Shown: positions 16,963 through 24,801 of the stretch, piece by piece
How positions within the stretch are numbered: position 1 is the stretch's first letter
How the letters are laid out: each line of letters starts with the position of its first letter
Source of the DNA: Angustibacter luteus
GTDB lineage: Bacteria > Actinomycetota > Actinomycetes > Actinomycetales > Angustibacteraceae
Reading direction: 5' to 3'
Length of the DNA: 64,000 bases
Assembly (NCBI RefSeq): GCF_039541115.1
Contig: NZ_BAABFP010000005.1
Span: 914,447 to 978,446, forward strand
Made by a program: the position numbers and the translations under genes
The notes under the pieces: model-generated
Databases searched by the model: none
Seen by the model: the letters and a program-made list of their open reading frames with translations, nothing else
What the model was told of the DNA's origin: nothing

Positions 16963-17286
16963 TCAGCCGACGGCGATGTAGAGCTTGCGCAGGGGTTCGT
17001 GGACGACCCAGGTAGTCCGGTCGCCGGCGTTCAGCCGGACCGCCGAGCCGGGGGCGAGCTCGAGCGTCTCGGCACCCTCGACGCTGACCGACGCCCGACC
17101 GGACAGGACGACGAACACCTCGTCCACCTCGGTGTCCCGGGCCACCCCGAGGTCGATGGACCAGACGCCGATCTCGGTGTCCCCCAACGTGTCCAGCGTC
17201 GCCGCCGCGGTGCGCGGCTCGTCGTCGACCGGGTCGGCGGCCGTGAGCGCCAGGGCACCGACGTCCGGGCTGAGCAGGCGGCTCAC
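16963..17286 (-). CDS. Small cupin-domain protein
   Basis: A 107-residue single-domain cupin: 'EVDEVFVVLSGRASVSVEG' (motif 1), then 'LAPGSAVRLNAGDRTTWVV' (motif 2). It resembles the EutQ/DUF861 branch. Motif 1 has few metal-binding His residues, so metal binding is uncertain. GTG 17286 overlaps the stop of the M20 peptidase gene (GTGA), so the two are translated together. No function can be assigned. Confidence 0.8.
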   Translation of the reverse strand: MSRLLSPDVGALALTAADPVDDEPRTAAATLDTLGDTEIGVWSIDLGVARDTEVDEVFVVLSGRASVSVEGAETLELAPGSAVRLNAGDRTTWVVHEPLRKLYIAVG

Positions 17287-18659
17287 GAACCCAGCCCGCC
17301 GAGCCGCTCGAGGAGCACGGCCTCCGCGACGCAGACCCGCTCGAACTCGCCCAGGTGCAGGCTCTCGTCGGCGCCGTGGGCTCGGGTGTCCGGGTCCTCG
17401 ACGCCGGTGACCAGGATCGCGGCATCCGGGTAGATGGCGGCGAAGTCCGCGATGAACGGGATCGAGCCGCCGATGCCCATGTCGACCGGCTCGACGCCCC
17501 AGGCGTCCGCGAACGCGGCGCGGGCCGCGTCGTACGCCGGCCCGTTCACGTCCGCCGCGAACGGCTGGCCCGTCTCGCGGACGACGACGTCGACCTTGAC
17601 GCCCCATGGGGCGTGCGAGCGCAGGTGCTCGGCGAGCAGCTCGTACGCCTCGTTCGCGTCCTGACCGGGCGCGACGCGCATCGAGATCTTCGCCTTCGCC
17701 TTGGCGGCCAACGTGTTCGACGCCTTCGCCGTGGACGTCGCGTCGAATCCGACGACGGTCAGCGCCGGCTTGGTCCACAGCCGCGACGTCAGCGACCCCG
17801 TACCGATCAGCTCGACGCCGTCCAGCACGCCGGCGTCCGCGCGCAGCTGCTCCTCGGTCAGGTCCAGGTCAGCGGCCTCACCGCCGACCAACCCCTGCAC
17901 CGCAACGTCTCCGGCGTCGTCGTGCAGCGTGGCCAGCAGCCGGATCATCGCGGTCACCGCGTCGATCGCCGCGCCGCCGTACATGCCGCTGTGCACCGCG
18001 TGGTCCAGGGTGCGCACCTCGACGTAGGCCTCGACCAGGCCCCGCAGGCTGGTGGTCAGCGCGGGCACGCCGATCTTCCAGTTCGTCGAGTCCGCGAGCA
18101 CGAGGACGTCGGCGGTCAGCTTGTCCCGGTGGGCCTCGAGGATCCGGCCCAGTGACGGCGAGCCGGACTCCTCCTCGCCCTCGACGAAGATCGTCAGCCC
18201 CACCGGCGGCTTGCCGCCGTGCGCCCGGATCGCGGCCAGGTGCGCCATCACGCCGGCCTTGTCGTCCGCGGCGCCACGGCCGTAGAGGCGGCCGTCGCGC
18301 TCGACCGGCTCGAACGGCGCCGACGTCCAGTCCGCGTCCTCCCCCGGCGGCTGGACGTCGTGGTGGGCGTACAGCAGGACCTGCGGGGCGCCGTCCGGAC
18401 CGGGCAGGTGCCCGACGACGGCCGGCGCGCCGCCCTCCGTGAGGATCTCGACGTCCTGCATCCCGGCCCCGCGCAGCAGCTCCGCCACCGCCTGCGCACT
18501 GTCCGCCACGTGGGCCTGGTCGAACGCCTTCTCCGACACGCTCGGGATCCGGACGAGCGACTCGAGGTCGCTGCGCACTCGGGGCATCTCACGGGCCACC
18601 GCGGCGCGCAGCTCGGCGAGGCGGTCGGCAGACAGGTCAGCAGGGGCCGTCGACGTCAT
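17283..18659 (-). CDS. M20-family dipeptidase
   Basis: A zinc metallopeptidase of 458 residues. 'LLYAHHDVQPPGEDADW' has the first His/Asp pair, 'LYGRGAADDKAGVMAHLAA' the bridging Asp, and 'VEGEEESGSPSLG' the catalytic Glu pair. 'LDHAVHSGMYGGA' begins the dimerisation domain. It is close to the carnosinase-like dipeptidases common in actinobacteria. The start is fixed by a leaderless TAGGGT box at 18667-18672, which favours ATG 18659 over an ATG at 18668. Confidence 0.92.
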   Translation of the reverse strand: MTSTAPADLSADRLAELRAAVAREMPRVRSDLESLVRIPSVSEKAFDQAHVADSAQAVAELLRGAGMQDVEILTEGGAPAVVGHLPGPDGAPQVLLYAHHDVQPPGEDADWTSAPFEPVERDGRLYGRGAADDKAGVMAHLAAIRAHGGKPPVGLTIFVEGEEESGSPSLGRILEAHRDKLTADVLVLADSTNWKIGVPALTTSLRGLVEAYVEVRTLDHAVHSGMYGGAAIDAVTAMIRLLATLHDDAGDVAVQGLVGGEAADLDLTEEQLRADAGVLDGVELIGTGSLTSRLWTKPALTVVGFDATSTAKASNTLAAKAKAKISMRVAPGQDANEAYELLAEHLRSHAPWGVKVDVVVRETGQPFAADVNGPAYDAARAAFADAWGVEPVDMGIGGSIPFIADFAAIYPDAAILVTGVEDPDTRAHGADESLHLGEFERVCVAEAVLLERLGGLGS

Positions 18660-18666
18660 GCGGGTC

Positions 18667-18672
18667 ACCCTA
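18667..18672 (-). promoter_or_regulatory. Leaderless -10 box of the M20 dipeptidase gene
   Basis: On the minus strand this reads TAGGGT, then seven bases, then ATG 18659. It is divergent from the CDF gene box only eight bases away. Confidence 0.62.
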
Positions 18673-18680
18673 GCCAGGCG

Positions 18681-18686
18681 TAGCGT
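18681..18686 (+). promoter_or_regulatory. Leaderless -10 box of the CDF transporter gene
   Basis: TAGCGT, seven bases, then GTG 18694. The two divergent boxes leave no room for separate -35 elements that do not overlap the other promoter. Confidence 0.6.
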
Positions 18687-18693
18687 TCAGCCG

Positions 18694-19710
18694 GTGGCGC
18701 AGGAGCAGGACGACCAACCGGACAGTGTCGGCACCGTCCTGGTCGCGCTCGCCGCCAACGCGGGCATCGCCGTCGCGAAGGGCGTGGCCGCCGTGGTGTC
18801 CGGCTCGGCGGCGATGGCGTCCGAGACGGCGCACTCGGTCGCGGACACCGCGAACGAGGTCATCCTGCTGGTCGCGCTGCGCCGCAGCGACCGCCCGCCG
18901 GACCGCGACCACCCGTTCGGCTACGGCCCGGAGCGCTTCTTCTGGTCCTTCGTGGCGGCGGTGTCGATCTTCGTCTCCGGCGCGGTCTTCGCCGCCATCG
19001 AGGGCATCGACACCCTGCTCGGCCCGGCGGAGGAGTCCGCCGGGCTGGTCATCTCCTCGGTCGTGCTCGCCCTGGCGTTCGTGCTGGAGGGGATCAGCTG
19101 GGTGCGCGCCACCCGGCAGGTGCGGTCCGAGGCCCGCCAGCACGACCAGACCGTCCGCCAGCTGCTGCGCTCGACCGACGACCCGACCGTGAAGACCGTC
19201 TTCTACGAGGACTCGGCTGCGCTGGTCGGGGTGGTGCTCGCCTTCGCCGGCATCTGGCTGCACCACCTCACCGGGTCGTCGGTGCCGGACGCCGTCGCCT
19301 CCCTGCTCATCGCAGCGCTGCTAGCGGTGGTCGCGTTCTTCCTCGCGCGCACCAACAAGAACCTGCTGGTGGGCAGCCAGGCCGACCCGCGGCTGATCCG
19401 CGCCGTCGGTGCCTGGCTGGCGTCCCAGCCGCACGTGGACGCCCTGGTCGACCTGATGACCCAGCGGATCGGCACGGACCGGGTGCTCGTCTGCGCGCGG
19501 CTCGACTTCGCCGACGACCTGGACGCCGCCACCCTCGAGGTCGTGGCCCTGGACATGGACCGCGAGCTGCGGGTGGTCTTCCCGGACGTGGCCGAGGTCT
19601 TCCTCGAGCCCGTCCCCCGGCACGACGCCCAGCTGAGGTCGGAGGTCCGGGCCCGGTACGGCGACCGGGTGGCCGCCGCGCTGGCGGAGGCGGGCCGCGA
19701 GCCCAGGTAG
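18694..19710 (+). CDS. Cation diffusion facilitator metal transporter
   Basis: A 338-residue CDF protein that exchanges divalent metal for protons at the membrane. Six hydrophobic segments carry 'SETAHSVADTANEVILL' (metal site in TM2), 'HPFGYGPERFFWSF' (the loop after TM2) and 'FYEDSAALVGVVLAFAG' (metal site in TM5). The cytoplasmic C-terminal domain follows at about 240-338. The TM2 site has His-x3-Asp in place of the usual Asp/His-x3-Asp. The metal cannot be read safely from sequence. GTG 18694 is set by the leaderless box. Confidence 0.9.
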   Translation: MAQEQDDQPDSVGTVLVALAANAGIAVAKGVAAVVSGSAAMASETAHSVADTANEVILLVALRRSDRPPDRDHPFGYGPERFFWSFVAAVSIFVSGAVFAAIEGIDTLLGPAEESAGLVISSVVLALAFVLEGISWVRATRQVRSEARQHDQTVRQLLRSTDDPTVKTVFYEDSAALVGVVLAFAGIWLHHLTGSSVPDAVASLLIAALLAVVAFFLARTNKNLLVGSQADPRLIRAVGAWLASQPHVDALVDLMTQRIGTDRVLVCARLDFADDLDAATLEVVALDMDRELRVVFPDVAEVFLEPVPRHDAQLRSEVRARYGDRVAAALAEAGREPR

Positions 19711-19713
19711 GAT
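19708..19713 (+). promoter_or_regulatory. Leaderless -10 box of the DUF3043 gene
   Basis: TAGGAT, six bases, then GTG 19720. Its TAG is also the stop codon of the CDF gene. Confidence 0.55.
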
Positions 19714-19719
19714 CGCCGC

Positions 19720-20328
19720 GTGCTCGGACGACGCAAGACCAGCGAGAACGTAGCCCCTGCCCCCGTCAAGGAGGGCCCCGGCAAGAACCAGCCGACCCCG
19801 AAGCGACGCGAGGTCGAGGCGGCGCGCCGCCAGCCGCTCGTCGCGCCGACCAGGCCCACCGGCAAGGGCAAGGGCGGCAAGGCCACCAAGGAAGAGAAGG
19901 TGGCTGCGCGCGAGGCCCGCGTGGTGTCCCGCCAGCGGATGATGGCCGGCGAGGAGAAGTACCTGCCGGTCCGCGACCGTGGCCCCGTCCGCAAGTTCGC
20001 CCGGGACTTCGTGGACGCCCGCTGGAACGTCGGCGAGGTCCTGCTGCCGGTGATGTTCCTCTTCCTGATCCTGTCCTTCCTGGGCAACGGCGTCATCAAG
20101 AACCAGAGCGTGTTCGGCGGGCTGGTCGCCGCCACCTACGTTCTGGTCCTGATGTCCGCCGTCGACGCGTTCTGGATGCAGCGCCGGGCCAAGAAGGCCC
20201 TGCGGGCCAAGTTCGGCGACGCCGTCGACCTGGGCGGCATCGCCTGGTACTGCGTGATGCGGTCCTTCCAGATCCGTCGCACCCGGGTGCCGCGCGCCCT
20301 CGTCAAGCGCGGCGAGTTCCCGGTCTAG
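19720..20328 (+). CDS. DUF3043 membrane protein
   Basis: A 202-residue actinobacterial protein of unknown function. The N-terminal 90 residues are Lys/Arg/Pro rich and likely cytoplasmic, with the conserved 'RRQPLVAPTRP' and 'EEKYLPVRDRGPVRKFARD'. Two transmembrane helices (about 105-150) follow, then a basic C terminus with 'MQRRAKKALRAKFG'. It has no known reaction. GTG 19720 fits the leaderless box overlapping the previous stop. Confidence 0.88.
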   Translation: MLGRRKTSENVAPAPVKEGPGKNQPTPKRREVEAARRQPLVAPTRPTGKGKGGKATKEEKVAAREARVVSRQRMMAGEEKYLPVRDRGPVRKFARDFVDARWNVGEVLLPVMFLFLILSFLGNGVIKNQSVFGGLVAATYVLVLMSAVDAFWMQRRAKKALRAKFGDAVDLGGIAWYCVMRSFQIRRTRVPRALVKRGEFPV

Positions 20329-20335
20329 CGCCGCC

Positions 20336-21133
20336 GTGGCCGACGCCTTCTCCGCGGGCCGCGAGCCCTGGCTCGCCCGCCAGGGAAACCTGCGCAACGT
20401 CGTCCGCCAGGAGCTCGTCAGCCGTCAGCTCGCGAGCCATCTCGACCCGGCCCCCGCGCGGGTGCTGGACGTCGGCGCCGGCCAGGGCACGCAGGCGATC
20501 CGGCTCGCCCGCCTGGGCTACGACGTCCTGGCCACGGAGCCGGACGGCCAGATGCGCGCCGCCTGCGAGGCTGCCCTGCTCGGCGAGCCGGCAGAGGTGG
20601 CCGGGCGGGTCCGGCTGGGCGCGACGCCGGTGGAGTCGCTCCTGGACGACCTGGAACCGCAGTCGTTCGACGTCGTGCTGTGCCACGGCGTCCTGATGTA
20701 CCTGGACGAGCCCGGCCCGGCGCTGTGGGCCCTGGCCGACCTGGTCGCTCCGGGCGGCGTCCTGTCGGTACTGGCCCGCAACGCCGACGGCATGGCGCTG
20801 CGCCCCGGCCTCCGCCGGCAGTGGGCTGACGTCCTCGACCTGCTCGACGAGGCGCGAGAGCCCTCGCCGCACTACGTGAACGAGCTCGGCGTGCGGGCCC
20901 GCGCGGACCGCCTCGAGGAGCTCGCGTCGTACATCTCCGGACGGCGCATGCACGTCGAGGCCTGGTACGGCGTCCGGGTGCTGACCGACGGGGTCCCGGT
21001 CGACGAGCCGGCGCCGTCCGACCCCGACGAGCTCGCCGCGCTGCTGGACGCCGAGGAGCAGGTCGGGCGAACCGATCCCTACCGGCGGGTCGGCACGCTG
21101 CTGCACGTGGTGGGACGGCGTCCCGCGCAGTAG
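20336..21133 (+). CDS. SAM-dependent methyltransferase
   Basis: A 265-residue class I methyltransferase. Motif I is 'RVLDVGAGQGTQAIRLARL', motif II 'DVLATEPDGQM', and the post-I region 'SFDVVLCHGVLMYLDEP'. The C-terminal half includes 'YGVRVLTDG', as in CmoM/SmtA-like tRNA methyltransferases. The resemblance is moderate and the substrate is not certain. GTG 20336 lies seven bases after the DUF3043 stop. Confidence 0.85.
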   Translation: MADAFSAGREPWLARQGNLRNVVRQELVSRQLASHLDPAPARVLDVGAGQGTQAIRLARLGYDVLATEPDGQMRAACEAALLGEPAEVAGRVRLGATPVESLLDDLEPQSFDVVLCHGVLMYLDEPGPALWALADLVAPGGVLSVLARNADGMALRPGLRRQWADVLDLLDEAREPSPHYVNELGVRARADRLEELASYISGRRMHVEAWYGVRVLTDGVPVDEPAPSDPDELAALLDAEEQVGRTDPYRRVGTLLHVVGRRPAQ

Positions 21134-21162
21134 AAAGGGTGCACCCGAGCGAGGAGTCGAGC

Positions 21163-21498
21163 ATGAAGCTGGCGTTCGTGTACGCACCCGTGACCGACCT
21201 GGACCAGGGGGCCGCGTTCTACCGCGACACGCTGGGCTGGGCGGAGGCCTGGCGCGACGGCGACGACACGGTCGCCTTCGCCATCCCGGACTCCGACGTC
21301 CAGGTCATGGTGTCGACCACCCCGCAGGAGGCCGGGCCGATGTACCTCGTCGACGACGTGGCCGAGTTCCTGGCAGCGCATGCGGACCTGCCGGTCGTCG
21401 TCGACCCCTTCGCGATCCCCGACGGCCAGGTGGCCGGCGTCGCCGACCCGGCAGGCAACGTGCTGTACGTGTTCGACCAGGCCGGCGGCGAGTCGTGA
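21163..21498 (+). CDS. VOC-fold (glyoxalase/bleomycin-resistance-like) protein
   Basis: A 111-residue single VOC domain: 'VYAPVTDLDQGAAFYRDTLG' at the start, 'DVQVMVSTT' in the middle and 'VAGVADPAGNVLYVFDQ' at the end. Few metal ligands are recognisable. ATG 21163 is chosen for the GAGGAG site nine bases upstream. An ATG at 21139 would add eight unlikely residues. The stop overlaps the next gene (GTGA). Confidence 0.85.
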   Translation: MKLAFVYAPVTDLDQGAAFYRDTLGWAEAWRDGDDTVAFAIPDSDVQVMVSTTPQEAGPMYLVDDVAEFLAAHADLPVVVDPFAIPDGQVAGVADPAGNVLYVFDQAGGES

Positions 21499-22064
21499 CC
21501 GCGCTCCTGGACGTGCTCACCGCCGGGTACGTCGGCGACCGGGTGGCCGGGACGGTCACCCTCGTCCGGGACGGGGCGCTGGTCGCCGTGATCGACCCCG
21601 GCATGGTGGCCGACCGCGACCGGATCCTCGGCCCGCTGACCGACCTCCAGGTCGCACCCGGCGACGTGACCGACGTGGTCTTCAGCCACCACCACCCGGA
21701 CCACACCGTCAACGCGGCGCTCTTCCCGAACGCCCGCATCCACGACTTCCAGGCCACCTACGTGGACGACCAGTGGATCGACCGCGAGTTCGAGGACGAC
21801 GTCGCGCTGCTGTCGCTGTCCGTCCGGCTGATGCTCACCCCCGGCCACACGCCGCAGGACGTCACCACGCTGGTGGACACCGACCGCGGGCTGGTCGCCT
21901 GCACGCACCTGTGGTGGTCGGCCGGCGGCCCGCTGGAGGACCCGTACGCCGAGGACGCCGCCACCCTGCGAGCCTCCCGCCAGCGGGTGCTCGACCTGAA
22001 GCCGACGTTGATCGTCCCGGGGCACGGCGCGCCGTTCGTCCCGCTCCCCTCCACCCCGTTGTGA
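21495..22064 (+). CDS. Metallo-beta-lactamase-fold hydrolase
   Basis: A 189-residue MBL protein with the metal motif 'FSHHHPDHTVNA' (HxHxDH), 'LMLTPGHTPQDVTTLV' (third His) and 'TLIVPGHGAPFVP' (last His). It is small, like MBLAC1-type enzymes. The substrate is unknown. It overlaps the VOC gene and the LanC-like gene by four bases on each side, so the three are almost certainly made together. Confidence 0.88.
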   Translation: MTALLDVLTAGYVGDRVAGTVTLVRDGALVAVIDPGMVADRDRILGPLTDLQVAPGDVTDVVFSHHHPDHTVNAALFPNARIHDFQATYVDDQWIDREFEDDVALLSLSVRLMLTPGHTPQDVTTLVDTDRGLVACTHLWWSAGGPLEDPYAEDAATLRASRQRVLDLKPTLIVPGHGAPFVPLPSTPL

Positions 22065-23302
22065 CGCTGGACGCTCAGCAGACCGCGCAGGAGCTCGCCG
22101 AACGCGGATTGCACTGGCTGGCGCAGCAGCCCGTCGATGACGACCTCAGCCTGTACAGCGGCCTCGCGGGCGTCGTCCTCGCGCTGCTGGAGGGGCACGG
22201 GGACAGCGGTTTCGAGGCGTACGCCGACGCGGCCCTCGAGGGTGCACGGGCCCTGGCCAGCTCCGTGGAGGGCACCGAGAGCAGCTCGCTCTACTTCGGG
22301 AACACCGGGACCGCGTTCTGCCTGCGCGCCGTCCACCAGGTGCTCGGGGACGACGACGCCGGCCGCGCGGCGGACCGCGCCCTGATGCTGGTGCGGGAGC
22401 GGTTCGACGGCGAGCGCTGGAACGAGATGACCGAGCTGCTGGTCGGCAACGCCGGGATCGCGCTCGGTGCCCTGGCCGCCGGCGACGAGGAGCTCGCGCT
22501 GACCGCGGTCACGCCGTACCTGCGGCTCGCCGACCCGACGCCGGGTGGCGTCAACTGGAAGGTGCGGCCGAGCGAGGCCCGCTCGCACCACGTCGCCCAC
22601 GGCACGCTCGGCATCGTGCTGGCCCTGGCCACCGTCGGTGCGGCGACCGGTCGAGCCGACCTGGTCGAGCTCGCACTGGCCGGCGCCGCCGACGTGGTGG
22701 GCCGGGACGAGGCGGGCCCGGACGGTTTCCTCGTTCCGCACTCGGACCCGCCGCACCGACCTGAGCTGATCGAGCGGTACAGCTACGGCTGGTGCAACGG
22801 ACCGGCCGGCGACGCGCAGGTGTTCCGCCGACTCGCAGCAGTCACCGGCGACCCTCGCTGGGACGAGCTCCAGGACCGCTGCTGGAACACCGTGGTGGAG
22901 TCGGGACTACCCGCCCGGCTGCGTCCGGGGTTCTGGGACAACAACGGCCGCTGCTGCGGCACCGCTGGGGTGCTCGCACTGGCCTGCGACCGGTACGCCG
23001 AGGGCCGCGGCACGCTGGGGTTCGCCGGGGTGCTGGTCGACGACCTCGCCACGAGGGCGACGGTGGACGGCGCCGGGGCACGCTGGTCGAACGACGAGCA
23101 CCGCGCGACCCCGAGCCGGCTGCCTCCCCGGAACGGCTGGGCCATGGGCAACGCCGGCATCGTCCGCGAGCTGCTGCGGTTCCACCGGCTCGCCGGCGGC
23201 GGCGACCCCGGATACGCCGTGTGCCTGCCCGACCAACCCGCGCTCGCCGGTACGGATCCCTACCACCCGGAGCCGGGACGCGAGCAGAATGCGGTGAAGT
23301 GA
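22061..23302 (+). CDS. LanC-like cyclase-fold protein with a Cys-Cys zinc motif
   Basis: A 413-residue alpha/alpha-barrel protein of the LanC superfamily. Repeats of the type 'LYSGLAGVVLALL', 'LYFGNTGTAFCL', 'LLVGNAGIALGAL', 'VAHGTLGIVLALA' and 'GWAMGNAGIVREL' mark the barrel. Zinc ligands are C245 in 'YGWCNGPAG' and C298-C299 in 'GRCCGTAG', where most LanC proteins have Cys-His. H180 is the likely catalytic His. No dehydratase or lanthipeptide precursor is nearby. LanC-like proteins outside lanthipeptide clusters have poorly known roles, including thiol addition to dehydroamino acids. GTG 22061 overlaps the MBL stop. Confidence 0.85.
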   Translation: MTLDAQQTAQELAERGLHWLAQQPVDDDLSLYSGLAGVVLALLEGHGDSGFEAYADAALEGARALASSVEGTESSSLYFGNTGTAFCLRAVHQVLGDDDAGRAADRALMLVRERFDGERWNEMTELLVGNAGIALGALAAGDEELALTAVTPYLRLADPTPGGVNWKVRPSEARSHHVAHGTLGIVLALATVGAATGRADLVELALAGAADVVGRDEAGPDGFLVPHSDPPHRPELIERYSYGWCNGPAGDAQVFRRLAAVTGDPRWDELQDRCWNTVVESGLPARLRPGFWDNNGRCCGTAGVLALACDRYAEGRGTLGFAGVLVDDLATRATVDGAGARWSNDEHRATPSRLPPRNGWAMGNAGIVRELLRFHRLAGGGDPGYAVCLPDQPALAGTDPYHPEPGREQNAVK

Positions 23303-23325
23303 CCGGCCCCGGCTAGGGAGCGCGC

Positions 23326-23778
23326 ATGCGACTCGACCCACTCTGCGACGTGACCTGGCAGTACGACCTGCTGCACGAGCTCCAGCCGTCCGAGCGGGGT
23401 GACGGCCGGGTGTACGGCCAGGGGGTCGGCACGTTCACCGGGCGCCTCGCTGGGCAGGCCCGATGGTCCAACTTCCCCCGGCTGCGCGGCGGGTTTGCCT
23501 ACCCGGACGCGCGGGGCGCCATCCAGGTCGAGGGTGGGGCGACGGTGCTGTTCACCCTCACCGGCATGTCGTCGCTCACGAACGGCAGTGGCGTGCACGT
23601 GCTGACGTTCGAGGCCGAGGACGACGACCACCGCTGGCTCAACGACGTGATCGCGGTCGGCGAGGGCAGCATCGACCGCGAGCGGGCGGCCCTGTCCATG
23701 CGCTACTACGTCTGCCTCGTCGACCACCTTCCCGGCATCGCGCCACCCGGACCAGACGGATCCGCCGTGGCCCCGTAG
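23326..23778 (+). CDS. DUF3237 family protein
   Basis: A 150-residue protein with DUF3237 features: '[14 protein letters not shown]'-like strands and the repeated beta-rich pattern around '[17 protein letters not shown]' and '[10 protein letters not shown]'. No catalytic residues are known. ATG 23326 follows TAGGGAG, which could act as a ribosome-binding site or a weak -10. It probably follows the LanC operon with 23 bases between them. Confidence 0.7.
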   Translation: MRLDPLCDVTWQYDLLHELQPSERGDGRVYGQGVGTFTGRLAGQARWSNFPRLRGGFAYPDARGAIQVEGGATVLFTLTGMSSLTNGSGVHVLTFEAEDDDHRWLNDVIAVGEGSIDRERAALSMRYYVCLVDHLPGIAPPGPDGSAVAP

Positions 23779-23781
23779 GGT
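23776..23781 (+). promoter_or_regulatory. Leaderless -10 box of the aldo/keto reductase gene
   Basis: TAGGGT, seven bases, then ATG 23789. The TAG of the box is also the stop codon of the DUF3237 gene. Confidence 0.62.
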
Positions 23782-23788
23782 CGGGATC

Positions 23789-24799
23789 ATGGAATTTCGC
23801 TACCTCGGCAACTCAGGCCTGAAGATCTCCGAGATCACCTACGGCAACTGGCTGACCCACGGCTCCCAGGTGGAGAACGACGTCGCCACCCAGTGCGTGC
23901 ACGCCGCGCTCGACGTGGGGATCACCACCTTCGACACCGCCGACGTCTACGCCAACACCAAGGCGGAGACCGTGCTCGGCGAGGCGCTGAAGGGCCAGCG
24001 CCGCGAGGGGCTGGAGATCTTCACCAAGGTCTACTGGCCGACCGGGCCGGGCGGACCCAACGACAGCGGACTGTCCCGCAAGCACATCCTGGAGTCCATC
24101 AACGGCTCGCTGACCCGCCTGCAGACCGACTACGTCGACCTCTACCAGGCGCACCGGTACGACACCGAGACGCCGCTCGAGGAGACGATGCAGGCGTTCG
24201 CGGACGTCGTCCGGCAGGGCAAGGCGCTCTACATCGGCGTGAGCGAGTGGACCGCGGACCAGATCCGCGCCGGTCACGCCATCGCCCGTGACCTGGGCAT
24301 CCAGCTCATCTCGAGCCAGCCCCAGTACTCGATGCTGTGGCGCGTCATCGAGGAGGAGGTCGTCCCGACCTCGCGCGAGCTGGGCGTCAGCCAGATCGTC
24401 TGGTCGCCGATCGCGCAGGGCGTGCTGACCGGCAAGTACCTGCCCGGCCAGGCCCCGCCCGAGGGCTCGCGGGCGACCGACACCGCCGGCGGCGCCGACA
24501 TGATCTCGCGCTGGATGCGCGACGACGTGCTGACCCGCGTGCAGGACCTCAAGCCCATCGCCGACGAGCTCAGCCTCAGCATGGCCCAGCTCGCCGTCGC
24601 GTGGGTGCTGCAGAACGACAACGTGGCCGCCGCGCTGGTCGGGGCGTCGCGTCCCGAGCAGGTGCACGACAACGTGAAGGCCGCGGGTGTCCGGATCCCG
24701 GCCGAGGCGATGGCCAGCATCGACACCGCACTCGGCTCGATCGTGACGTCCGACCCGGCGATGACCGCGGAGAACTCCCCGAAGAAGCGTCCGAGCTGA
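23789..24799 (+). CDS. Aldo/keto reductase (Kv-beta-like)
   Basis: An NADPH-dependent TIM-barrel reductase of 336 residues. 'FDTADVYANTKAETVLGEAL' carries the catalytic Asp and Tyr. 'IFTKVYWP' carries the Lys, and 'LYQAHRYDTETPLEETM' has the active-site His. The cofactor loop is 'SPIAQGVLTGKYLPG', and 'VLQNDNVAAALVGASRPEQV' ends the barrel. It is closest to the potassium-channel beta-subunit/YghZ branch. The physiological substrate is unknown. Confidence 0.92.
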   Translation: MEFRYLGNSGLKISEITYGNWLTHGSQVENDVATQCVHAALDVGITTFDTADVYANTKAETVLGEALKGQRREGLEIFTKVYWPTGPGGPNDSGLSRKHILESINGSLTRLQTDYVDLYQAHRYDTETPLEETMQAFADVVRQGKALYIGVSEWTADQIRAGHAIARDLGIQLISSQPQYSMLWRVIEEEVVPTSRELGVSQIVWSPIAQGVLTGKYLPGQAPPEGSRATDTAGGADMISRWMRDDVLTRVQDLKPIADELSLSMAQLAVAWVLQNDNVAAALVGASRPEQVHDNVKAAGVRIPAEAMASIDTALGSIVTSDPAMTAENSPKKRPS

Positions 24800-24801
24800 G
24801 C

